Assembly (NCBI RefSeq): GCF_007995215.1
Contig: NZ_VCDK01000003.1
Span: forward strand, 248,001-312,000
Origin: Shimia ponticola
GTDB lineage: Bacteria; Pseudomonadota; Alphaproteobacteria; Rhodobacterales; Rhodobacteraceae
Reading direction: 5' to 3'
Length of the DNA stretch: 64,000 nt
Shown piece after piece: positions 43,618 through 52,510 of the stretch. A program made the position numbers and the translations under genes. The notes under the pieces are model-generated. The model saw only the letters and a program-made list of their open reading frames with translations. It did no database searches and was not told where the DNA came from. The number at the start of each line of letters is the position of its first letter. Position 1 is the stretch's first letter.

Positions 43618-44483
43618 AAATCGGATTCATTGGACTGGGCAACATGGGCGCGCCGATGGCCGCCAACCTTGCTGATGCCGGTCACGCGGTGACCGGGTTT
43701 GACACCGCGGCAAAGCCCGAAGGTTTGACATTGGCCACAAGCGCAGCGGAGGCGGCAAGTGGCGCTGATGTGGTCATTACGATGCTGCCTAACGGTGATA
43801 TCCTGCGCGCAGTGGCGGATCAGGTGATCCCGGCCATGACCCCTGGTGCGGTGCTCTTGGATTGTTCGACAGTTGACGTGGCTTCGGCCCGCGATGTGGC
43901 GGCGCAAGCGGCGGATCATGGGAATCAGATGCTAGATGCCCCGGTCTCAGGCGGCATTGGTGGCGCGCAAGCCGGAACGCTGACCTTTATGGTGGGCGGC
44001 CAAGAGGACGCATTTGCCACCGCCAAACCGCTTTTTGATATCATGGGACAAAAGGCCGTGCATTGCGGCCCTGCTGGAAACGGACAGGCGGCCAAAATCT
44101 GCAACAACATGATCCTTGGCATCACCATGATCGGTACCTGCGAAGCCTTTGCTTTGGCTGATAAATTGGGGCTGGATCGGCAGGCGATGTTCGACGTGGT
44201 CAGCACCTCTTCTGGCTATAGCTGGACGATGAATGCCTATTGCCCAGCTCCGGGAGTCGGCCCCACAAGCCCGGCCGACAATGACTACAAACCGGGCTTT
44301 GCGGCGGCACTTATGCTCAAGGATTTGCGCCTGTCACAGCAGGCCGCAGAGGGAGCGGATGCCGATACGCCGCTGGGTCAAGCGGCCACAGAATTATATG
44401 CGCAATTCGTGGAAGCCGAAGATCAGGGCCACATGGATTTCAGCGCAATGTTGCCACGTTTTGAAAAACGCGGACGCGGGTAA
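43614..44483 (+). CDS. mmsB: 3-hydroxyisobutyrate dehydrogenase
   Basis: Oxidises 3-hydroxyisobutyrate to methylmalonate semialdehyde, the substrate of MmsA. The 289-residue protein has the NAD-binding KIGFIGLGNMGAPMAANL, substrate-binding LDAPVSGGIGGAQAGTLTFM, catalytic lysine in GNGQAAKICNNMILG, and YKPGFAAALMLKDL. It overlaps the hydrolase gene by 4 bases and ends the run of valine genes. Confidence 0.95.
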   Translation: MKIGFIGLGNMGAPMAANLADAGHAVTGFDTAAKPEGLTLATSAAEAASGADVVITMLPNGDILRAVADQVIPAMTPGAVLLDCSTVDVASARDVAAQAADHGNQMLDAPVSGGIGGAQAGTLTFMVGGQEDAFATAKPLFDIMGQKAVHCGPAGNGQAAKICNNMILGITMIGTCEAFALADKLGLDRQAMFDVVSTSSGYSWTMNAYCPAPGVGPTSPADNDYKPGFAAALMLKDLRLSQQAAEGADADTPLGQAATELYAQFVEAEDQGHMDFSAMLPRFEKRGRG

Positions 44484-44495
44484 CGGTACTGTGGC

Positions 44496-44624
44496 CTATT
44501 GAATGACCGACTGCGTCACTTCCGACTTGGATTTGGAACAGCCAAAGACTTCGATAGGCTGCCCCGCATGCGCCTTGAGCGCGAGGGCGGCAACTATGGC
44601 AAAGGACAAAACGGCGGCTTTCAT
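44496..44624 (-). CDS. candidate 42-residue secreted peptide
   Basis: A short ORF of 42 codons that begins MKAAVLSFAIVAALALKAHA, an apparently complete signal peptide with an AHA-G cleavage site. A mature part of about 22 residues with a single cysteine (EVFGCSKSKSEVTQ) would be released. It lies on the minus strand in the gap after mmsB. There is no strong ribosome binding site, and I know no homologue, so it may be chance. The good signal sequence is the only support. Confidence 0.3.
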   Translation of the reverse strand: MKAAVLSFAIVAALALKAHAGQPIEVFGCSKSKSEVTQSVIQ

Positions 44625-44738
44625 GGCGATGGTCCGAATAAGTATGATGCTTAAAGGCTATGTAAATCTCTTTTACATTGCAACCGCCCAGAGGTCAGGT
44701 TTCCATACCTTGCACAAATCCGCCGATCCCTTGCGCGA

Positions 44739-44766
44739 TTGACCTGTTGGGGATTCCCGTTAGGCT
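44739..44766 (+). promoter_or_regulatory. possible promoter of the 27-residue ORF
   Basis: TTGACC (44739-44744), a 16-base spacer and TAGGCT (44761-44766) lie 43 bases before the small ORF at 44810. The -35 match is good and the -10 is weak. Confidence 0.35.
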
Positions 44767-44809
44767 CGGTCTCGTGTCGCCGCAGCACGTTTGAACAAGG
44801 AGACCTATC

Positions 44810-44893
44810 ATGGCCACAACCACTGTTGTCGGCATCTTCATCGTGGCATTTGCCGGGTTGGGGCTGCTCTGGCTGATCCGTTCAGGCAACTGA
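44810..44893 (+). CDS. 27-residue single-helix membrane peptide
   Basis: An ORF of 27 codons that encodes almost nothing but one membrane helix (VVGIFIVAFAGLGLLWLI) with a polar start (MATTT) and a short end (RSGN). A near-consensus ribosome binding site, AAGGAGA, stands at the right distance before the ATG. A perfect terminator follows 23 bases after the stop, and a promoter-like sequence precedes it. That transcription-unit structure makes it a credible small membrane protein gene; its function cannot be inferred. Confidence 0.55.
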   Translation: MATTTVVGIFIVAFAGLGLLWLIRSGN

Positions 44894-44915
44894 ACCACCT
44901 AAAGGTCCGCAATAG

Positions 44916-44943
44916 AAAAGGCCCGCTTCGCAGCGGGCCTTTT
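44916..44943. terminator. bidirectional terminator between the small ORF and uvrA
   Basis: A perfect 12-bp stem, AAAAGGCCCGCT with AGCGGGCCTTTT, and a 4-base loop. The A and T runs make it work on both strands: it ends the small ORF transcript on the plus strand and the uvrA transcript on the minus strand. Confidence 0.88.
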
Positions 44944-44957
44944 GCTTTCTGTGATCC

Positions 44958-47837
44958 CTATTCGGCGGCTACCTTCTTGGCGTTGCTGCGTTTCGGGTTC
45001 AGCATGGGTTTGAGGTAATGGCCGGTATGGCTACCTTCGATCTCTGCCACTTGCTCGGGCGTTCCGGTCCCCACGATTGTACCGCCACCATCCCCGCCCT
45101 CGGGACCAACATCAATGATCCAATCGGCGGTCTTCACGACGTCGAGGTTGTGTTCGATCACCACCACGGTGTTGCCCTGATCGACCAGCTCATGCAGCAC
45201 TTCGAGAAGTTTGCGCACATCTTCAAAATGCAGACCCGTGGTCGGCTCATCCAAAATGTACAGTGTCCGCCCGGTCGAGCGTTTGGACAGCTCCTTGGCC
45301 AGCTTCACTCGTTGGGCTTCGCCGCCTGACAGCGTCGTCGCCTGTTGACCCACCTTGATATACCCAAGACCCACACGCATCAGAGCATCCATTTTTTCGC
45401 GGATGGATGGCACGGCTTGGAAAAACTCCTGAGCATCTTCCACAGTCATATCAAGGACATCGGCGATGCTCTTACCCTTGAAGAGAACCTCCAACGTTTC
45501 GCGATTGTAACGCGCGCCATTGCAGGTTTCGCAGGTCACGTAGACATCCGGAAGGAAGTGCATCTCAATTTTGATGACGCCATCGCCCTGGCAGGCCTCG
45601 CACCGCCCGCCTTTGACGTTGAAACTGAAACGACCTGGTTTGTAACCACGCGTTTTTGCCTCTGGCAGCCCTGCGAACCAATCGCGAATTGGAGTGAAGG
45701 CCCCGGTGTAAGTCGCTGGATTTGAACGCGGAGTTCGCCCGATAGGGCGTTGGTCAATGTCGATGACCTTGTCCAGATGCTCCAACCCCTTGATCGTCTC
45801 GCAAGGCGCTGGCGTCTGCCGGGCACCGTTCAGGCGCATAGACGCGGTTTTGAACAGCGTTTCGATCGTCAGCGTTGACTTACCACCGCCGGAAACACCC
45901 GTGACACAAACAAATTTGCCAAGCGGAAATTCAGCGGTCACGTTCTGAAGATTATTGCCTGAGGCTTTGACAACCTTGATGGATTTGCCTTTTCCCTTAC
46001 CCTTGCGGCGGGTCGCAGGCACCGCAATCTCGCGACGGCCGGCGAGGTAGTCACCGGTCACAGAGTTGGGGTTGTCGATGATCTGCTGCGGGGTACCGTG
46101 GGCCACCACTTGTCCCCCATGAACACCCGCGCCCGGACCAATGTCATAGACATAATCGGCTTCGCGAATTGCTTCCTCATCATGTTCAACGACGATGACG
46201 GTGTTTCCCTGATCTCTCAGGTTTTTCAAGGTGGTTAGCAGGCGGTCATTATCTCTTTGGTGAAGGCCGATGGATGGCTCATCCAACACGTAGAGAACGC
46301 CTGTGAGGCCAGAGCCGATCTGAGATGCCAGCCTGATCCTCTGGCTTTCACCGCCAGACAGCGTACCACTTGAACGTGACAGCGTAAGGTATTCCAACCC
46401 CACATTATTCAGAAACCCAAGGCGTTCGCGAATTTCCTTGAGAATCGCGCGCGCGATTTCGTTCTTTTGGGCCGACAGGCTATCAGGAACGCTCGCACAC
46501 CAATCCGCGGCTTCGCGGATCGACATTTCGACGATCTGACCAACATGCTTACCGGCAATCTTGACGGCCAAAGCCTCAGGCCGCAGACGGTAGCCTTCGC
46601 AGGTGCCGCACGGGCGGTTGTTCTGATACCGTTCAAATTCTTCACGGATCCACGAACTGTCGGTCTCGCGATAGCGGCGCTCCATATTCGGCACGACACC
46701 CTCGAAGGTGCGCTTGACCTGATAGACGCGCCCGCCCTCGTCATAGCGGAACTGGATTTCTTCGTCGCCCGATCCGTAGAGAAACACCTGCTGCACATGC
46801 TTTGGCAGGTCTTTCCAAGGCAGGGTTTTATCAAATTCATAATGCGCGGCGATGGCGTCAATCGTTTGAAGGAAATACGGGCTTTTACCTTTGCGCCAAG
46901 GCGCCAACGCGCCATCTGCCAGCTTCATGTTCTGGTCCGGCACGACAAGGCGTTCGTCAAAGAACAGCTCAACCCCAAGACCGTCACAGGATGGACAGGC
47001 TCCAAAAGGTGCGTTGAACGAAAACAGGCGCGGTTCGATTTCCGGAATGGTGAATCCGCTAACCGGGCAAGCAAAGTTTTCCGAGAATGTTGTCCGCTCT
47101 GGATCGCCCTCTTTCGGGGCGGTTTCCAAAATCGCGATGCCATCGGCCAGATCCAGCGCGGTGCGAAGCGAATCCGCCAGACGTGTTTCCAGCCCCTCGC
47201 GCACGACAATCCGATCGACCACTACGTCGATGTCATGGCGATACTTTTTGTCCAGCGTCGGTGGCTCATCCAATTCGTAAAACTCACCATCGACCTTTAC
47301 GCGCTGAAAGCCTTGCTTCCGCAGGTCGAGGAATTCTTTTCTATATTCGCCTTTGCGGTCGCGGATGATCGGGGCAAGCAGATAACCGCGCGTGCCCTCT
47401 TCCATCTTCATGACGATATCGACCATGTCCTGAACCTGCTGGGCCTCAATCGGCTCACCGGTTGCAGGGGAATACGGGGTGCCTGCACGCGCAAACAAAA
47501 GGCGCATGTAGTCGTAGATCTCGGTCACTGTGCCCACGGTGGAACGCGGGTTTTTGGACGTTGTTTTTTGTTCGATCGAAATGGCCGGGCTGAGGCCGCT
47601 GATGTGATCCACATCAGGTTTTTCCATCATATCAAGGAACTGGCGCGCGTAGGCCGACAGCGATTCAACATAGCGGCGCTGCCCTTCGGCGTAGATCGTG
47701 TCGAAGGCCAAAGAGGATTTCCCCGATCCCGACAGCCCCGTGATCACGACCAATTCGTCGCGCGGAATATCGACGTCGATCCCTTTGAGGTTATGCTCGC
47801 GCGCGCCGCGGACTTCGATCTTTTTCAGTTCTGGCAT
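44958..47837 (-). CDS. uvrA: UvrABC excinuclease subunit A
   Basis: Damage-recognition ATPase of nucleotide excision repair. The 959 residues contain two ABC ATPase halves: Walker [17 protein letters not shown] near residue 31 and [17 protein letters not shown] in the second half. ABC signatures are [12 protein letters not shown] and [15 protein letters not shown]. The zinc-binding cysteine clusters [10 protein letters not shown] / ACPSCDG and [16 protein letters not shown] / CETCNG are present. The ATG at 47837 matches the family start ([17 protein letters not shown]). A LexA box lies 64 bases upstream, so it is SOS-controlled. Confidence 0.97.
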   Translation of the reverse strand: MPELKKIEVRGAREHNLKGIDVDIPRDELVVITGLSGSGKSSLAFDTIYAEGQRRYVESLSAYARQFLDMMEKPDVDHISGLSPAISIEQKTTSKNPRSTVGTVTEIYDYMRLLFARAGTPYSPATGEPIEAQQVQDMVDIVMKMEEGTRGYLLAPIIRDRKGEYRKEFLDLRKQGFQRVKVDGEFYELDEPPTLDKKYRHDIDVVVDRIVVREGLETRLADSLRTALDLADGIAILETAPKEGDPERTTFSENFACPVSGFTIPEIEPRLFSFNAPFGACPSCDGLGVELFFDERLVVPDQNMKLADGALAPWRKGKSPYFLQTIDAIAAHYEFDKTLPWKDLPKHVQQVFLYGSGDEEIQFRYDEGGRVYQVKRTFEGVVPNMERRYRETDSSWIREEFERYQNNRPCGTCEGYRLRPEALAVKIAGKHVGQIVEMSIREAADWCASVPDSLSAQKNEIARAILKEIRERLGFLNNVGLEYLTLSRSSGTLSGGESQRIRLASQIGSGLTGVLYVLDEPSIGLHQRDNDRLLTTLKNLRDQGNTVIVVEHDEEAIREADYVYDIGPGAGVHGGQVVAHGTPQQIIDNPNSVTGDYLAGRREIAVPATRRKGKGKGKSIKVVKASGNNLQNVTAEFPLGKFVCVTGVSGGGKSTLTIETLFKTASMRLNGARQTPAPCETIKGLEHLDKVIDIDQRPIGRTPRSNPATYTGAFTPIRDWFAGLPEAKTRGYKPGRFSFNVKGGRCEACQGDGVIKIEMHFLPDVYVTCETCNGARYNRETLEVLFKGKSIADVLDMTVEDAQEFFQAVPSIREKMDALMRVGLGYIKVGQQATTLSGGEAQRVKLAKELSKRSTGRTLYILDEPTTGLHFEDVRKLLEVLHELVDQGNTVVVIEHNLDVVKTADWIIDVGPEGGDGGGTIVGTGTPEQVAEIEGSHTGHYLKPMLNPKRSNAKKVAAE

Positions 47838-47900
47838 GAGCACCCCCAATTGACTTGCAGAACATAGGGCGCAGGCGCTGGCGCGCCAACCCGAAAAGGT

Positions 47901-47915
47901 GAACATTTAATGAAC
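47901..47915 (-). promoter_or_regulatory. LexA (SOS) box upstream of uvrA
   Basis: GAACATTTAATGAAC matches the alphaproteobacterial LexA box GAAC-N7-GAAC exactly (GTTC-N7-GTTC on the uvrA strand). It precedes a possible uvrA promoter (TTGGCG, 17 bases, TATGTT on the minus strand) and lies just past the stop of the upstream MFS gene. Confidence 0.82.
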
Positions 47916-47924
47916 ACGCAGGCG

Positions 47925-49061
47925 CTATGCGGGCGTCTTGATCCCGCGCCGCAACGTCAACACAACCAACAACCCCGCTATCGAGATCGCGCCCAACAGG
48001 GTCAGAAGGCCGTTCAGCGCGCCCAAACTGACCGCGACGGCAAAGATCGGCGTTCCCAATCCCGTGCCGACATTCCCAAGCTGAGCAATCGCTCCGGTGG
48101 CCAAGGCGCGATCCCCGTCGGAGGCATTCCAACGCGGAATCGCCGCAAAACAGGCCCCGGGCACCAGGCCCATCCCGATAAAAAGCACATAGGCCGGCCA
48201 GATCAGGCCGATGGCAAGGCCGACTGTCCCGCCGATCAGGCAAAGATAGCCCAAAACCATTACATAATCCGGCGTCCATCGCCGCCCCAAGGCACCTGCG
48301 GTAAGGTTTCCCAGCAAAGAAACCAAAGGCAATATCCCTGCCAAGGCGGGACAATCGAGCGCCGGAGGAAGAAACGTGACCACGGCGACAAAAAGCACCG
48401 TATAGAAAACAAAGATCAGCCCCGGCGCACGGATGTTCGGCTGGCTGTAAATCTCGACATGGGCCCGAACAAACGTGATCTCGCGCGGCTCTGGCGCGCG
48501 GTTAGGCAACAGGGGCCACAGGATTGTCGCCAAGATCGCCAACCCCGTGCCATGCATGGCGAACAGCAGCGATAGACCACCCGTGGTCATGATCGGTGGA
48601 ATGACAACAGACCCAACCGCAAATGCCACGCCAAAGAACATGGCCCAGATCGACATCACCATGGGCTGATCCCGTGGTGTCGCAATCGCGGCCATGATGG
48701 GCGGGATCGCGACCACAAGGGCAAGATGCGATACCCCTTCGAGCAGCCGGAGAACGAACAAAAGCCAAAATGGCGGCAATAGGGCTTCGGATAGGCTCAG
48801 CAATGCGCCAAGCCCCAACGCGCCTAGGATCACGCGTCGCCCACCCAACCGTGCAACGACCGCGCCCGCCACAACACCAAGGAGAATTCCAACAAAGCTA
48901 ACCAGCGATACAAGGATCGCGATAACCTCAATCCGCCGGTCGTAAAACGCGACCAGATCATCGAGGACCAGAGACACTTTGATGAATTGAAGCGCTGCGA
49001 AGAGCCCGCAGATGAACAAGATGGCGACAAGGCCCCATTGGGTGCGGTCAGCCTCTTTCAA
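47925..49061 (-). CDS. MFS transporter (CynX/NimT-like)
   Basis: A 378-residue major facilitator protein with about 12 helices. The loop after helix 2 reads GAVVARLGGRRVILGALGLG, the usual MFS motif A position. Two sixfold halves are visible, the second starting near FVFYTVLFVAVVTFLPPA. Substrate is unknown. The only start in frame is TTG at 49061, without an evident ribosome binding site, so the true start is uncertain. It reads toward uvrA on the same strand, but the SOS box and promoter lie between them. Confidence 0.75.
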   Translation of the reverse strand: MKEADRTQWGLVAILFICGLFAALQFIKVSLVLDDLVAFYDRRIEVIAILVSLVSFVGILLGVVAGAVVARLGGRRVILGALGLGALLSLSEALLPPFWLLFVLRLLEGVSHLALVVAIPPIMAAIATPRDQPMVMSIWAMFFGVAFAVGSVVIPPIMTTGGLSLLFAMHGTGLAILATILWPLLPNRAPEPREITFVRAHVEIYSQPNIRAPGLIFVFYTVLFVAVVTFLPPALDCPALAGILPLVSLLGNLTAGALGRRWTPDYVMVLGYLCLIGGTVGLAIGLIWPAYVLFIGMGLVPGACFAAIPRWNASDGDRALATGAIAQLGNVGTGLGTPIFAVAVSLGALNGLLTLLGAISIAGLLVVLTLRRGIKTPA

Positions 49062-49161
49062 CGTGTCGGCCGCATAAGGGCGGGAATTCCTGACTGTGCG
49101 AATGCCAAGCCCCCTGCCATTCTGACAGCCTCTGCAAAAGGCTGCCCATTATGACCCAACT

Positions 49162-50256
49162 TCATATTCTTGCTTTCATTTCAGTTGTCTGGCTTTCCGT
49201 CGCGGTGAGTGCTGCCGCATTGGTGGGCTGAGGACGTTCAAACTCCAGACCCGGCTCATCCGCAATTCGGTAGGCCACATTTAGTCTTTCGCCTGATCTG
49301 ATATGGGGCTGCAAATCAGCGGTGGCCACAAGGTTCAGACTGCAATCGTTTTCGTTCAGCCATAGATCGCCAAAGGTCCGGATACGCGTGAAGATATTCA
49401 GCGTCATCTCGTCGTCGGGAACTTCTGGGATCGTGATAAAACCTAACGGTATGCGCCCGCCTTCTTCGGGCAACGACCATGCTTGGGCACCGCATAGGTG
49501 AAACACGCTTCCCAGTTGGATACGCTCCGGCGATGTTGGATCTGTGTTTCCTTTGGCATCATCCGCTAAGAAGATCGCGCGCGGATCACACACAGTGAGA
49601 TCAAGGTGGATGTCCTCAGGTACGAATAGTCCGCCCTCTATCAGGTGGCGAGACAAGTGCCGGGTGACCTGAACCTGAGGTTCCCGCAACAGCGCCCGCT
49701 GCAGGACCTCGGTGACGATGACGTGAAAGCCGGTGCTCGGTTCGTACCGGGCCGCATCGCCCGTGACCCATTCATCGACATAATCCAGCGCATGCAGCGA
49801 GTTATAAAGCGTCTGGCTCGCCAGTGTTGAGGTGTCGTGAATATCCAAAAAGGTGAACCCGACCTCATCCGCTGCAAAATACGGTAATTGCAGCGTGGCG
49901 AGGGTCGCGAAAGGCCCGGTCCCAGCATAGAGCACGCGCAAGCGATCTTGCGGAAACCTTCTTTTGGCCTCTTGCAGCGCCTGTTTCACTCCCAAGGCGA
50001 ATTGGCGTGTGCGCAGGTGTTCTCGCAGGCACATCGCTGCCTCATATGGGGCGATGGCCACACCAACCTCGGTTCTGGTTTCCTGAAAATCGTCGCCGTG
50101 ACGCTCGGTCGCCGAAATTGGCGTCAGTGACACGATGTCGGTGAGTTCCCGGTGCAAATCCTGCGCAGCGGCAAGCTGTTCGCCCGGGCTTGATGCATCG
50201 CCCAGCAACTGGTGTGTCAACTGGGCGAGCATGTTGCGTGTGGGTATGTCTGCCAT
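49162..50256 (-). CDS. PRMT-like SAM-dependent methyltransferase, unknown substrate
   Basis: A 364-residue protein with a Rossmann methyltransferase core. The SAM loop is RLRVLYAGTGPFATLATLQL (about residues 105-124), followed by the acidic strand FTFLDIHDTS. A later segment, FHVIVTEVLQRALLREPQV, is like the glutamate loop of protein arginine methyltransferases, and HLIEGGLFVPEDI fits their next strand. The N-terminal 90 residues are helical and not recognisable. The C-terminal part is probably a beta barrel, as in PRMTs. It stands alone between the MFS and lpdA genes. I cannot name a substrate; a peptide or natural product is possible. Confidence 0.6.
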   Translation of the reverse strand: MADIPTRNMLAQLTHQLLGDASSPGEQLAAAQDLHRELTDIVSLTPISATERHGDDFQETRTEVGVAIAPYEAAMCLREHLRTRQFALGVKQALQEAKRRFPQDRLRVLYAGTGPFATLATLQLPYFAADEVGFTFLDIHDTSTLASQTLYNSLHALDYVDEWVTGDAARYEPSTGFHVIVTEVLQRALLREPQVQVTRHLSRHLIEGGLFVPEDIHLDLTVCDPRAIFLADDAKGNTDPTSPERIQLGSVFHLCGAQAWSLPEEGGRIPLGFITIPEVPDDEMTLNIFTRIRTFGDLWLNENDCSLNLVATADLQPHIRSGERLNVAYRIADEPGLEFERPQPTNAAALTATESQTTEMKARI

Positions 50257-50295
50257 CGAAGCCTCATCTTTTGGGGCACGATGGCTGAGCTTGAC

Positions 50296-51693
50296 CTAGA
50301 AGTGAATAGCGCGATCCCACGCGTCCAAAACACTTTCGTGCATCATCTCAGACAGAGTCGGGTGCGGGAACACGGTTTCCATCAGGTCTTCCTCCGTGGT
50401 TTCCAGCTTTTGCCCCACGACATAACCTTGGATCATCTCGGTCACCTCGGCGCCGACCATATGCGCGCCCAGCAATTCGCCGGTTTTCGCATCGAACACG
50501 GTTTTCACCATGCCCTCGGGTTCACCCAATGCGATCGCTTTGCCGTTGCCGATGAACGGGAAGCGACCAACCTTGATCTCGCGCCCGCTCTCTTTCGCCT
50601 TGGCTTCGGTCAGACCGACGCTTGCGACCTGTGGATGACAATAGGTGCAACCTGCGATGCTTTCGGGTTTGATCGGGTGGACGTTGTTCTTGCCAGCGAT
50701 CAATTCGGCGACCATCACGCCTTCATGGCTGGCTTTGTGTGCCAGCCAAGGTGCGCCAGCGATGTCGCCGATGGCGTAAAGCCCCTCCACACCCGTGCGG
50801 CAGTATTCGTCGGTCACAACATGCGTGCGGTCGATTTTCACACCGAGCGCCTCAAGGCCTAGGTTTTCGACATTGCCCACGATCCCAACGGCCGAGATGA
50901 CGGTATCAACGTCCATTTTTTCGACTTTACCGTTCACCTCAATGTGCGCGGTGACCTTATCCTTGGCGCGATCAAGTTTCTTGACCATAGCCTTTTGCAG
51001 GATCTTCATGCCCTGCTTTTCAAACGACTTCTTCGCGAAGGCGCTGATTTCTTCGTCCTCGACGGGCAGGATGCGGTCCATAACCTCGACCACGGTCGTT
51101 TCCGCGCCCAAGGTGTTGTAGAAGCTGGCAAATTCAATGCCGATCGCGCCCGAGCCAATGACAAGAAGCTTTTTTGGCATGTATTTCGGAGTGAGCGCCG
51201 CCTTATAGGTCCAGACGCGTTCGCCGTCGGCCTCAAGTCCGGGCAACTCGCGGGCGCGCGCGCCGGTGGCCAGAACGATGTTCTTGGCGGTCAGCTCCTC
51301 GGTGCCCTTTTCGGTCTTGACGCTGACCTTGCCTTTTCCGGTGATCGTGGCCTCGCCCATGATGGCGGTGACCTTGTTCTTTTTCAGAAGATGCCCGACC
51401 CCGCCATTCAACTGCTTGGCCACCGCTCGCGAGCGCGAGACAACTGCGTCGAGGTCGTAGTCAATGCCCTTTGCGCTCAGGCCGAATTCCTTGGCGCGGT
51501 GCATCAGGTGGAAAACTTCGGACGAGCGCAGCATCGCCTTGGTCGGGATACAGCCCCAGTTCAGGCAGATGCCACCCATGTGCTCGCGCTCGACAATGGC
51601 CACCTTGAGACCAAGCTGTGCGCCGCGAATTGCGCTCACATAGCCGCCCGGACCTGCGCCGATTACGATCATGTCAAAGGTTTGTGCCGCCAT
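50296..51693 (-). CDS. lpdA: dihydrolipoamide dehydrogenase
   Basis: The E3 flavoprotein that reoxidises lipoamide in 2-oxoacid dehydrogenase complexes or glycine cleavage. The 465 residues start at ATG 51693. FAD-binding VIGAGPGGYVSAIRGAQLG, the redox-active disulfide in GGICLNWGCIPTKAML, NAD-binding LLVIGSGAIGIEFASFY, GLYAIGDIAG and the catalytic His-Glu in HPTLSEMMHE are all present. No E1 or E2 gene is near, so its partner complex is encoded elsewhere. A 33-bp palindrome lies 25 bases before the start and may be its operator. Confidence 0.95.
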   Translation of the reverse strand: MAAQTFDMIVIGAGPGGYVSAIRGAQLGLKVAIVEREHMGGICLNWGCIPTKAMLRSSEVFHLMHRAKEFGLSAKGIDYDLDAVVSRSRAVAKQLNGGVGHLLKKNKVTAIMGEATITGKGKVSVKTEKGTEELTAKNIVLATGARARELPGLEADGERVWTYKAALTPKYMPKKLLVIGSGAIGIEFASFYNTLGAETTVVEVMDRILPVEDEEISAFAKKSFEKQGMKILQKAMVKKLDRAKDKVTAHIEVNGKVEKMDVDTVISAVGIVGNVENLGLEALGVKIDRTHVVTDEYCRTGVEGLYAIGDIAGAPWLAHKASHEGVMVAELIAGKNNVHPIKPESIAGCTYCHPQVASVGLTEAKAKESGREIKVGRFPFIGNGKAIALGEPEGMVKTVFDAKTGELLGAHMVGAEVTEMIQGYVVGQKLETTEEDLMETVFPHPTLSEMMHESVLDAWDRAIHF

Positions 51694-51717
51694 TTCCGCC
51701 CCCAATTTAAGGTCGAT

Positions 51718-51750
51718 GAAAGAATTTGTTTAACGTTAAACTATTCTTTC
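51718..51750. promoter_or_regulatory. 33-bp palindrome upstream of lpdA
   Basis: Outer arms GAAAGAAT (51718-51725) and ATTCTTTC (51743-51750) flank the perfect inner palindrome GTTTAACGTTAAAC (51728-51741); only TT against T breaks the symmetry. It lies 25-57 bases before the lpdA ATG. It could be a two-tier operator or a 5' UTR hairpin. The AT-rich composition contrasts with the surroundings. Confidence 0.6.
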
Positions 51751-51866
51751 AGGGCGAACAACGTGACAAACTGCCATTACGTCACATAACAGCGTTGTGC
51801 CCGATGCATGGCGTTGCACCGGGCGTGTGTGCGCCTGATAGCGCTGGTTGGAATGGTGGAGCTAGC

Positions 51867-52439
51867 CTAGCCAGCGACGGCTTCCAGCATCTCGCGATAG
51901 CCATTGGATTTGACAAATGTCTGTTCCGGCGGCGTCGAGCGACGCTCAAGCGCGTCGTTGCGTGTTGGAAAGCGGCCAAACTGACGAATGACTTCGCGAT
52001 GCGCCTTGGCGTGCAACAGATTGCTTTCCCCGCTCTCTGGCATGCGCGTCAAAATCAGGCGCACAGCCCGCTCTTGGTCGCACAGGTTTTCGGAATGCAT
52101 AAGAGGCAGGTAAAAGAACTGCCGCGCAGGTTCGTCAATCTTCATGTCCCACCCCCGGTCAATCGCGACCTTGGCTGCGGCACGGGCGTAGCGATCTGAC
52201 GAAAACGCCTTGCCGCTTCCGCGAAACATGTTGCGGGGAAGCTGGTCCATCAGGATCAGGTAAGCCAGTGTCCCAGACGGATATGTCAGCCAAAGAGCGT
52301 AAGACCCCTCCATCGCTGCCGTCCAAGCATCTTCAAACCGTTCGCGGCACAACGCATCCAGCGCCTCGCCGCCAGCGTACCAACCCTTTTGGCCGATCTC
52401 ATCAAGCCAGAATGTCAAAACGTCGTCAGGCGTGATCAT
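51867..52439 (-). CDS. DUF924 family protein
   Basis: A 190-residue all-helical protein of the DUF924 family. Characteristic phrases are VLTFWLDEIGQKGWYAG near the start, LILMDQLPRNMFRGSGKAFS, and FFYLPLMHSENLCDQERAV. The FGRFPTRNDALERRSTPPE segment near the C-terminus is strongly conserved in the family. No function is established. It sits in its own unit, 70 bases downstream of the second MFS transporter gene on the same strand. Confidence 0.9.
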   Translation of the reverse strand: MITPDDVLTFWLDEIGQKGWYAGGEALDALCRERFEDAWTAAMEGSYALWLTYPSGTLAYLILMDQLPRNMFRGSGKAFSSDRYARAAAKVAIDRGWDMKIDEPARQFFYLPLMHSENLCDQERAVRLILTRMPESGESNLLHAKAHREVIRQFGRFPTRNDALERRSTPPEQTFVKSNGYREMLEAVAG

Positions 52440-52510
52440 GGTAGTTCCCTCTTAACGCCAATAGCCCCCACGAGAATCATTGCGCGTTAAGCGCCCGAAA
52501 CGCAAGTATG

